Below, piece after piece: positions 26,070 to 34,000 of a DNA stretch of 64,000 bases. The translations under genes and the position numbers were made by a program. Source of the DNA: Streptomyces olivochromogenes (GTDB lineage Bacteria; Actinomycetota; Actinomycetes; Streptomycetales; Streptomycetaceae). The first letter of the stretch is position 1. Every line of letters begins with the position of its first letter. Under the pieces are notes generated by a model. That model searched no databases. It saw only the letters and a list, made by a program, of their open reading frames with translations, and was not told the origin of the DNA. The stretch covers positions 540,659 through 604,658 of the forward strand of contig NZ_KQ948453.1 in NCBI RefSeq assembly GCF_001514115.1, in the 5' to 3' direction.

Positions 26070-27385
26070 CGCAGTTCCTTCCCACGCGTCTCGGGGAGTC
26101 CGATCAGTGCCAGGGCGGCGAGGGCGTAGCCGATCGCGCCGAAGACCAGAGCGCCGCCCACACCCCAGCTGTCGGCCAGGAAGCCGACGGTGGTGGGGAA
26201 GGCGGCTCCCACGGCACGCCCGGTGTTGTACGTGAAGCCCTGCCCCGTGCCGCGCACCGCCGACGGGTACAGCTCGCTGAGGAAGGAGCCGAACCCGCTG
26301 AAGATCGCCGACATGCAGAAGCCGAGCGGGAAACCGAGCACAAGGAGAAGCGTGTTGGCGCCGCTCGGGATGTTGGCGTAGGTGAGGATGCAGGCCGCGG
26401 AGAGGATCGCGAAGAGCAGGATGTTCCGTTTGCGGCCCAGTTTGTCGGTGAGGTAGCCGCCGGTGAGGTAGCCGAGGAAGGCCCCGGAGATCAGGAACGT
26501 GAGGTAGCTGCCGGTGCCGACGACGGACAGACCGCGCTCCGTCTTCAGGTACGTGGGCACCCAGGTGGCCAGCGTGTAGTAGCCGCCCTGGACGCCGGTG
26601 GAGAGCAGGACCGCGAAGAAGGTGGTGCGCAGCAGGCCGGGGCCGTCGGCCGAGGCGGGCTTGAAGATCGCGACGAACGAGCCCTTCTCGGCGCTCTTCT
26701 CGCGCACGGCGGCCGCCTCCGGGGCGTCCTGCACCCGGCGCCGCACCCACACGACGAGCAGTGCGGGCAGCGCGCCGGTCCAGAACATCACGCGCCAGGC
26801 GAGGTCGTCGCCGAGGAACTGGAAGACCAGGGTGTAGACGATCACCGCCAGCCCCCAGCCGACGGCCCAGGAGCTCTGGATCGCGCCGAGTGTGCGCCCC
26901 CGGTGCCGGGCGCTCGAGTACTCGGCGACGAGGATCGCGCCGACCGCCCACTCACCGCCGAACCCGAGGCCCTGAAGGGCACGGAAAACCAGCAGCGTCT
27001 CGTAGTTGGGCGCGAAACCGCAGGCCACCGTGAACACCGCGTACGTGATCACGGTGATCATCAGTGCCTTGACGCGTCCGATCCGGTCCGCGACCACACC
27101 CGCGATCGCGCCGCCGATCGCCGAGACGACCAGCGTGACGGTGGTGAACAGACCGGTCTGGCCGCTGTCCAGGCCGAAGTACGCCGCCAGCGCGACCATG
27201 CTCAGCGGCAGCGTGAAGTAGTCGTACGAGTCCAGGGCATAGCCGCCGAACGCGCCGGCGAAGGCCCTGCGGCCCTGCGGCCCGAGGGCGCACAGCCAGC
27301 CCAACGCGCCTTCGTCCGGGGTGAGTTCGTCCGTTCCGGGGTGTGCGCCGGTGGTCAGGGCCTGTGGTGGTGGGGTCGTGCTCAT
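26066..27385 (-). CDS. MFS transporter, metabolite:proton symporter type
   Basis: Twelve-segment carrier, 439 aa. The segment [18 protein letters not shown], the loop [13 protein letters not shown] and the helix [20 protein letters not shown] are typical of the sugar/organic acid porter group (ShiA/KgtP-like). It is the first gene of the 5-oxoproline operon and overlaps the YcsI gene, so it most likely imports 5-oxoproline or the YcsI substrate. The ATG at 27385 has GCGAGG upstream; a GTG two codons earlier is possible. Its promoter contains a perfect palindrome. Confidence 0.9.
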   Translation of the reverse strand: MSTTPPPQALTTGAHPGTDELTPDEGALGWLCALGPQGRRAFAGAFGGYALDSYDYFTLPLSMVALAAYFGLDSGQTGLFTTVTLVVSAIGGAIAGVVADRIGRVKALMITVITYAVFTVACGFAPNYETLLVFRALQGLGFGGEWAVGAILVAEYSSARHRGRTLGAIQSSWAVGWGLAVIVYTLVFQFLGDDLAWRVMFWTGALPALLVVWVRRRVQDAPEAAAVREKSAEKGSFVAIFKPASADGPGLLRTTFFAVLLSTGVQGGYYTLATWVPTYLKTERGLSVVGTGSYLTFLISGAFLGYLTGGYLTDKLGRKRNILLFAILSAACILTYANIPSGANTLLLVLGFPLGFCMSAIFSGFGSFLSELYPSAVRGTGQGFTYNTGRAVGAAFPTTVGFLADSWGVGGALVFGAIGYALAALALIGLPETRGKELR

Positions 27386-27483
27386 GGGCACCTCGCAGTG
27401 GGAGGACGGAGGGTGCTTGAGGACTGAGCTGTGCCGTGCGGAAGCCGTCGGCGCTCGGGTGAGCGGGTGGCGCCGTGTGTAGC

Positions 27484-27513
27484 AAGGTAGAGGATCGTTG
27501 AACGATCCCTCAA
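27484..27513 (-). promoter_or_regulatory. Promoter of the 5-oxoproline operon
   Basis: Minus-strand TTGAGG (27508-27513) and TACCTT (27484-27489) with an 18-base spacer. The spacer is almost entirely occupied by a palindrome, a classic repression layout. Confidence 0.6.
27492..27508. promoter_or_regulatory. 17-bp perfect palindrome, probable GntR operator
   Basis: GGATCGTT-g-AACGATCC, symmetrical without mismatch, between the -10 and -35 of the MFS-pxp promoter and 50 bases upstream of the divergent GntR gene. Best reading: operator of that GntR protein, controlling both directions. Confidence 0.65.
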
Positions 27514-27557
27514 TACCCGTGTTGTTTCGTTCTTATTTCTGCGATTGAATTCCGGGC

Positions 27558-28262
27558 ATGGCAGAGCTGACGGGACTGGCCGACGATCGCGCCCTGCTGG
27601 GCCGCACCAGCACCGCCGAGCGGGTCTCGGACATCCTCAGGAGCCGTATCGCCGAGGGGTACTTCCCGCCCGGGACACGGCTGTCCGAGGACAGCATCGG
27701 CGGGGCGCTCGGCGTCTCCCGCAACACGCTGCGCGAGGCGTTCCGGCTGCTCACGCACGAACGACTCCTGGTGCACGAGCTCAACCGCGGGGTCTTCGTG
27801 CGGGTGCTGACCATCGAGGACGTCGAGGACATCTACCGCACCCGCACCCTCGTCGAGTGCGCCGTGGTCCGTGGCCTCGGCGAGCCGCCGTACGCCGTGG
27901 ACGACCTCGCCCAGGCCGTCGCCGACGGGCAGCGGGCGGGGCGCGAAGGTGACTGGAAAGGAGTGGGTACGGCCAACATCCACTTCCACCGGGAACTGGT
28001 GGCGCTCGCCGGGAGCGACCGCACCGACGAACTGATGCGCAGCGTCTTCGCCGAACTGCGCCTCGCCTTCCATGTGGTGGCCGACCCGCGGCGACTCCAC
28101 GAGCCGTACCTCGCGCGCAACCATGAGATCCTCGAGACGCTCCAGGCAGGCGACCGAGACAGGGCCGAGCAACTGCTCGCGGTCTATCTCGACGACTCGC
28201 TCACAGGGGTCGTGGACGCCTATGCGCGGCGGGTCGCCGACGGGGCGCAGGGGATCGGCTGA
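27558..28262 (+). CDS. GntR family regulator, FadR/FCD subfamily
   Basis: Protein of 234 aa. The N-terminal winged helix (about residues 20-85) has TAERVSDILRSRIAEGYFPPG and LGVSRNTLREAFRLL. The C-terminal FCD ligand domain follows with IYRTRTLVECAVV, ANIHFHRELVALAGSDR and ARNHEILETLQAGD, which supply the metal-binding His and Asp positions. Divergent from the 5-oxoproline operon and very likely its repressor, with 5-oxoproline or a relative as inducer (inference). The ATG at 27558 has a weak ribosome site. Confidence 0.93.
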   Translation: MAELTGLADDRALLGRTSTAERVSDILRSRIAEGYFPPGTRLSEDSIGGALGVSRNTLREAFRLLTHERLLVHELNRGVFVRVLTIEDVEDIYRTRTLVECAVVRGLGEPPYAVDDLAQAVADGQRAGREGDWKGVGTANIHFHRELVALAGSDRTDELMRSVFAELRLAFHVVADPRRLHEPYLARNHEILETLQAGDRDRAEQLLAVYLDDSLTGVVDAYARRVADGAQGIG

Positions 28263-28350
28263 GCCGGGGGGATCGGCTGAGCCGGGTCGTGGTTCTCGGG
28301 GACGGCCGCGGCGGTTCGCTCCGCTGCTGTCGCCGCTGCTCTCGCGAGGC

Positions 28351-28468
28351 GCTGCGTGGAGCCGGTGTGACGTGCGGGGTGAAGCCGGTGTGGCATGCGG
28401 CGCGGAACCCGCGTGACGTGCTGCGTGGAGCCGGTGTGACGTGCGGTGTGGGACCGGTGTGACGGCGG
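28351..28468. repeat. Local imperfect repeats upstream of the SMC-like operon
   Basis: A 27-base unit with core GCGTGGAGCCGGTGTGACG is identical at 28351-28377 and 28420-28446. Shorter variants sharing CCGGTGTG lie at about 28384 and 28454. They fill most of the gap between the GntR gene and the operon start. Confidence 0.65.
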
Positions 28469-28508
28469 TCGCTTCTGCGTCGTTTCGACCGTTGTCAGAC
28501 CGAGGACC

Positions 28509-28514
28509 TAGTCT
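28509..28514 (+). promoter_or_regulatory. -10 element for a probable leaderless operon mRNA
   Basis: TAGTCT lies seven bases before the GTG at 28522, with TTCGAC at 28484-28489 as a possible -35 (19-base spacer). No ribosome site is present, so the first gene of the SMC-like operon is probably translated from a leaderless transcript. Confidence 0.45.
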
Positions 28515-28521
28515 GTGCACC

Positions 28522-30039
28522 GTGACTTCGCCTGCATCGACGGACAGCGTTCCGCCCCAGCTCAGCGCGGGGCCGCGCCCCGCTCCGGGCCCGGCCGCCG
28601 ACGAGGGCCTGGCGCGGCGGCTGCGCGCGCTCGCATGCACCGCGCCGCTGCACGACCTCGATGTGCGCAAGGCGAATCTCGCGGGCGAGTACACGGTGTA
28701 CGGGATGGCCGAGGTGGCCCTCGCCGCCATCGACCTCGTCACACTGAACATGGACTTCGACACGGGCGCCGACCACGACCAGATAGTGGCCCGGCTCATC
28801 CCGCGTATCGCCGCGCAGGCCCCGCAGCGCCCTGTCGCCGAGCACGAGCGCGTGGCCAGGTGGGTCCTGGAGAACCTGATCAACGTCGGCAGCGTCGACC
28901 GTGGCTTCCGGGCCGTATACGGCACCTTCGCCCCCGACGGCTCCTATGTGCGCCGCGACTACGACTTCAAGCTGATCGAGGAGGTGCCCGGGTACGGGGG
29001 GACCGTCTACCTCCGTACGACGGACGAGGCGGTCAACGTCCTCGTCGGCGCCCTCGACACCGACGTCACCAGCGCGCAGATCGCCGCCGAGGTCAAGCTC
29101 GAGGTGCTGATCAGCCGCGGCCGCCTCGCCGACGCCCAGCTCGCCGCCGAGCAGGCCCGGTACCGGACCGTGCAGTACTCGGAGACCCTCCGCAGGGCGC
29201 TCGACGCGACCCGGCGCAATGTGCGGGCCGTCGACTGGCTCCAGGCCGTGCCCGACATGATCGCCGAGGCGCTCGACCACGTCGCCGACCGGTACCGCCA
29301 CGAGAACGCGATCCTCACCAACATCCGCAAGGCCCGCGACGAGTCCGAGGACCCCGAGCAGAAGCGCCGCGCCGCCGAGCTCGTCGACATCGTCAAGGAC
29401 TGCATCCGACGGCATACGCAGTTGCAGTCCCGGCTCCTGGAGGCCGGGCCCCTGTTCCGCGCCGAGCAGGACCGGCAGGCCTTCGCCACACCCATGACGA
29501 CCTCGGGGATCGACCTCTACGGCCACCTCGTCGCGCCCGTGCTGCCGCTGCCCGTCGCACAGGCCCGGCGCGTGACGGACGCGTTCTTCGCGCGCGGGAC
29601 GGGGCTGCGTACGCCGGTGGCCGTACGGGTGGGGGATCTTGTCGAGCTCCTGCTGACGCCGCCCCTGGAGCGGGAGCACCTCGGTGCGGAGATGCCCGAG
29701 CCGGACCTGATCGCCACGCCGGACGACAGTCGGTTCAGTGAGGAGCAGCTCGCCTCCGCCATGGAGCTGCTGGATCTGCCGGCGGACGCGCCGCGACGGC
29801 TGTCCGGGCTGCTGGCCGAAGCGCGCCGCCGGGATCCCGAACTTCCCTACCTCGTCGCCCTGTTGGCCGTGCACGCGGCCAGTCCACCGGTCGGTACCGC
29901 GTATCGGCAGGGCGAGGAGAAGCTGTTGTTCGCCGTCGATGACGGGGTGGAGCTGGACGATCCCGAGTTCGGCGGGGCCGATCTGATAGTGGGGATGGCT
30001 TTGCTGGACGCGGCGGGGATGGCGGCGGATCGGTCGTGA
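28522..30039 (+). CDS. Kleisin-like candidate subunit of a condensin-like system
   Basis: Soluble, mostly helical 505-aa protein, first of three genes with a giant SMC-like ATPase. The N-terminal region from about residue 60 (ANLAGEYTVYGMAEVALAAI) is helical. The middle (about 180-320) is rich in long charged helices, for example RGRLADAQLAAEQARYRTV and RYRHENAILTNIRKARDE. The C-terminal part has ARRVTDAFFARGTGLRTP and ASAMELLDLPADAPRRLSGL. Gene order and size match the MukF/JetA position, so I propose it links the ATPase heads; no sequence motif proves this. It does not resemble the DUF3375 JetA I know. The start is GTG, probably leaderless. Confidence 0.6.
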   Translation: MTSPASTDSVPPQLSAGPRPAPGPAADEGLARRLRALACTAPLHDLDVRKANLAGEYTVYGMAEVALAAIDLVTLNMDFDTGADHDQIVARLIPRIAAQAPQRPVAEHERVARWVLENLINVGSVDRGFRAVYGTFAPDGSYVRRDYDFKLIEEVPGYGGTVYLRTTDEAVNVLVGALDTDVTSAQIAAEVKLEVLISRGRLADAQLAAEQARYRTVQYSETLRRALDATRRNVRAVDWLQAVPDMIAEALDHVADRYRHENAILTNIRKARDESEDPEQKRRAAELVDIVKDCIRRHTQLQSRLLEAGPLFRAEQDRQAFATPMTTSGIDLYGHLVAPVLPLPVAQARRVTDAFFARGTGLRTPVAVRVGDLVELLLTPPLEREHLGAEMPEPDLIATPDDSRFSEEQLASAMELLDLPADAPRRLSGLLAEARRRDPELPYLVALLAVHAASPPVGTAYRQGEEKLLFAVDDGVELDDPEFGGADLIVGMALLDAAGMAADRS

Positions 30040-30076
30040 ATCCCAGCCTCGTAACTCTGTACAAGGAGCTTCTGTC

Positions 30077-30958
30077 GTGACCGAGCAGCACGTCGAGTGG
30101 AGTGAGCCGGATGCCGTCGCCGCGCCGGCGAACGCTCCCGTCACACCCGCCGACGCCGCCGACGCGGCGCGGCTCGTCGCCTTCGGGCTCCAGCCCAAAC
30201 TGCAGCCCGCGCGGGACCAGGAGTACGCGGAGCTGTTGCGGCGGTACCGAGAGGACCCGGCGTTCGCCCGGCTCGCCGACGCCGTGGCCGCCGGGCTCGG
30301 GCTCGTCGTGCTGGAGGTGTCCCCGCGCGCGGGAATGGCCGTGACGGCCGCCGAGGACTCGGTGTTCGCCGTCCGGATGGGCGACTACGCCCGTCGCACC
30401 TCGGCCGACTCCGCGGACCGCTTCCTGCACGGCCTCGCCCACCTCGCCGTCGCCGCGATGGCCTTCCCACGCCCCGAGGACCTCGCGGACGACGGGTACA
30501 TCGGGCGTGTCTCGGTCAACGGCGTCGACGCGTTCGTACGACAGGCCTGCCGCCGTCTGGAGGAGCGGGCCGAGGAGCAGGGCGAGAACACCGATCCGGC
30601 GACCGAGGCGCCCGGCCTGGAGGCGGCCTGGCGGATCTGGGCGCGGCGCAGCTCCACCGGCGCCACCAAGGACGCGCGAAGACTGTCCGGTTCGACCACG
30701 GGCATCATCGGCAAGGCCGTCGCCTTCCTCACCGACTCCGGATTCCTCCAGCGGACCGGGGACGACTCCGGGGGGACGTACCGGACGACGGCCCGCTATC
30801 AGCTCCAGGTGCGGGACATGGCGGGCAGCGCCGCGATGGCCGAGCTCCTCGAGCTGGGCGTCGTCCCGGTGACCGACGGCACCCCGACGCTGCTGCCCGC
30901 CGAGCACACCGACGACCTGGAGCTGGTGGCCGACGCAGGCCTGCCGTTCCACTCCTGA
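30077..30958 (+). CDS. MukE/JetB-like candidate subunit
   Basis: Soluble 293-aa protein. A helical N-terminal half (YAELLRRYREDPAFARLADA) is followed by GLGLVVLEVSPRAGMAVTAA. The C-terminal half looks like tandem winged helices: STTGIIGKAVAFLTDSGFLQ, then YRTTARYQLQVRDMAGSAAM, ending in AELLELGVVPV. Small proteins with paired winged helices are the KITE-type partners of kleisin and SMC in MukBEF and Wadjet. The GTG at 30077 has AAGGAG upstream, 37 bases after the preceding stop. The family call is by architecture and context only. Confidence 0.6.
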   Translation: MTEQHVEWSEPDAVAAPANAPVTPADAADAARLVAFGLQPKLQPARDQEYAELLRRYREDPAFARLADAVAAGLGLVVLEVSPRAGMAVTAAEDSVFAVRMGDYARRTSADSADRFLHGLAHLAVAAMAFPRPEDLADDGYIGRVSVNGVDAFVRQACRRLEERAEEQGENTDPATEAPGLEAAWRIWARRSSTGATKDARRLSGSTTGIIGKAVAFLTDSGFLQRTGDDSGGTYRTTARYQLQVRDMAGSAAMAELLELGVVPVTDGTPTLLPAEHTDDLELVADAGLPFHS

Positions 30959-30966
30959 ACCCACCC

Positions 30967-31024
30967 GCGTATCTCCCCCGCAATCCACCCGCGTATCTCC
31001 CCCGCGTATCTCCCCTACGTATCC
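30967..31024. repeat. Tandem GCGTATCTCCCC motif before the SMC-like gene
   Basis: GCGTATCTCCCC occurs at 30967, 30991 and 31004, with a partial copy at 31017 (spacing 24, 13 and 13). It fills the 93-base gap between the second and third genes. It could be an operator, a processing site or slippage expansion. Confidence 0.7.
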
Positions 31025-31051
31025 GAAGACTTACTACGAGAGTCCGCCGCC

Positions 31052-34000
31052 ATGTACGAGCTGTCCCGGGTCCGCCTCTACTCCATCGGGCCTGCTGGCG
31101 CGCGCTATGCCGACACCGTCCTTGACCTGAGGGGTGTCGGCGAGCCCGTGCCCGACCCCGCCCCCACCCAGGCGGAGTTCTTCGAGGAGGAGCCCGTCGG
31201 GCCGCCGCGGCGGCCCGCGCCCGCGGGCGTGCTCTTCCTGGAGAACGGCGGCGGCAAGTCGGTGCTGCTCAAGCTGATCTTCTCGGTGATGCTGCCGGGC
31301 CACCGCAACACCCTGGGCGGCGCCAGCTCCGGTGTGCTGCGCAAGTTCCTGCTCGCCGACGACTGCGGTCATGTCGCGCTGGAGTGGCAGCACACGCTGA
31401 CCGGCGAGTGCGTCGTGGTCGGCAAGGCCAGCGAGTGGCGGGGACGGCAGGTCTCCAACGACCCGCGGAAGTTCGCCGAAGCCTGGTACTCCTTCCGGCC
31501 CGGTCCCGGCCTGAGCCTGGACAACCTGCCTGTCGCCGAGGCGACCGCCGTCCGGCCGCCCGTCGAGGGAGCGTCCGGCGCGCAGGGGCGGCGGCGCACC
31601 ATGAAGGGCTTCCGCGACGCACTCACCGAGGCCGGAAAGGCGTATCCGCACCTCGAGGTGCACTGGGAAGAGATCCACGACCGCTGGAACGAGCATCTGA
31701 CGGACCTCGGCCTCGACCCCGAACTCTTCCGCTACCAGCGGGAGATGAACGCCGACGAGGGTGAGGCCGCCGGTCTCTTCGCGGTCAAGAAGGACTCCGA
31801 CTTCACCGACCTGCTGCTGCGCGCGGTCACCGACACCCGGGACACCGACGGGCTCGCCGACCTGGTCGGCGGCTTCGGCAACAAGCTGGGGCGACGCGCC
31901 GAGCTGATCGCCGAGCGGGACTTCACGGCGGGGTCCGTGGATCTGCTCGGCCGGATCGTCGAGGCCGCCGAGGCACGGGCACGCGCGCGTGACATCCACG
32001 CGGGCGCCGAGCGGCGTACCCGCACCCTGGCCCGGCGACTGTCCGCGCGAGGCGTGCGGGAGCGCGTCCGCGCCGGTGAGCTCGCACAGCGCGTGACCGC
32101 CGCCGCGTACGCCGTCACCCACGCCGAGGGCGCACGCGAGCGCAGTGCCCTCATCGCCGCCGAACTCGCCTACCGGCACGCGTCGTTGGCGCTCGCCGGG
32201 GCCGAGAAGTCGGCGGCCGCCCAGAAGCGCGAACTGGCCGACGCGCGCACCCTGCACTCCTCCTGGCAGGCCGCCGAGCTCGTCCTGAGGCACCGTGCCG
32301 CCGCCGACCGCTCCGCGCGCGTGGCCGCCGCGATCCTCGAGGCCGAGCGGGACGCCGCGCCCGCGCTCGCCGCCCGCGCCAAGGCCGCCGTCGACCTCGT
32401 CCGCGCGCTGCACCGCGCCGCCGACGGCGCCGAGGCGCTCGCCAACGAGGAAGAGGAGCGTTCCGCCGGACTCCAGGAGGTCGGCGAGACCGCGTACGCC
32501 GACTCGACCGCCGCGGCCACCGCCGCCCAGCGCGCCCGCAGCGAGGTCGGACATCTGCGCCAGCGCCTGAGCGAGGTCGAGCAGGAGACCGCCGAGGCGG
32601 TCCGCGCCGGCTGGCTCGACGACAGCGCCCCCGACGCCGACCCGGCCCGCGCCGCCCTCGCCGCCAGCGACGCCGAGAAGACGGCCGTCGCGGCGTGGGA
32701 CATCGCGCGGGAGGCCTCGCGACGGGCTTCGGAGCACGGCCGCGAGGCGGGCTCCGCCGAGTCCCGCGCCGAACTGACGGCCGCCCGCGCGGCGGACGCG
32801 GCGACAGCGGCCGAGCGCGCGTACGACGGCGAACGCCGTACGGCCGAGGCACTGGCGGGGGAGGAGCGGCTCGCGGAGCTGCTCAGCCTGCCGGGTGCCA
32901 CCGGAACGCGGCACGGCGGGGTACCGGTGCCCCGGGCGGCCGGGGACGCCGCTGCCTCCAGCGGCCACGGCAAGGGCGGCGACACCGGCCGAGGCGCCCG
33001 CGGCAACTCCGGCGACGTCTGGGCGGAGACCGAAGGCGCCCTCACGCCCGAGGAGCTGGACCAGTACGCCGACGAACTGCGCGAGCTGCTCGACGGCGGA
33101 GTCGCCTCCGCCGAGCGCCAGCTCTTCGAGCTGCGCACCGCGGCGGCCGACGACGCCCGGATCCTCGGCGCCCTCGGCGACGGCGGACTCCTGCCGCCCG
33201 GCCCCGACGTGCTGGCCACGGTCGAGTACCTCGGTGAGCACGGCATCCCCGCCCTGCCCGGCTGGCGCTATCTCGCGCAGGCCGTCGACCCCGTCGACCA
33301 CGCGCGCGTGCTGGCCGCCAGGCCCGAGCTCGTCGACGGCGTGATCATCACCGACCCGGACACCCACGCGCGGGCCCGTGAGGCGCTCAGCGAAGCGGCG
33401 CTGCTGCCGCGCTCCGCCGTCGCCGTCGGCACGGCCGCCGCGCTGCTCGCCCCGACCCCGGCCGCCGACGCGGGCGACGGCGGCGTCTTCCTCGTACCGC
33501 CGAACCCGGCCATGCACGACGAGCACGCCGCCGACGAGGAACGGCAGGCACTGCGCACCCGAGCGACCGAGCGGGACGAGGAGATCCGCATCCTCGCGGC
33601 CCGGCTCGGCAAGGACCGGGAGCTCGCGGCGCGGCTCGCCTCCTGGCGCACCGGCTGCCCCGCCGGGCGGCTCGTCGAACTGGCCGCGGCCGCCCGGGAC
33701 GCGCGCGCGTTCGCCGAGGAGGCCGAGGCCGAGCTCGCCGAGGCGCGCACCGTGCGGGCCGAGGCCGACGAGGCGGCGGCCGAGGCGGCCCTCGTGCGCG
33801 ACGAGCGCCAGGACGCCGCCCAGCGCGCCCGGCGCGCGGCCGACGCGCTCGCCGGACTCGCCTTCCGCCTGCGCGAACGTGCCGGCTGGCAGGTGAAGGT
33901 GCGCGAACTCGCCGACGAGGCCGCCGAGTCGGAGGCCCGCGCCCAGGTCTGCCTGGAGCGCGCCCGCGCCGCCGACGAGGACCGCCGCGCCGCCCAGCGT

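Noticed and set aside
31034..33526. Open frame of 830 codons on the minus strand opposite the SMC-like gene
   Set aside because: Gly/Val/Arg-rich shadow of a coiled-coil gene with biased third positions; no start signal or motif.
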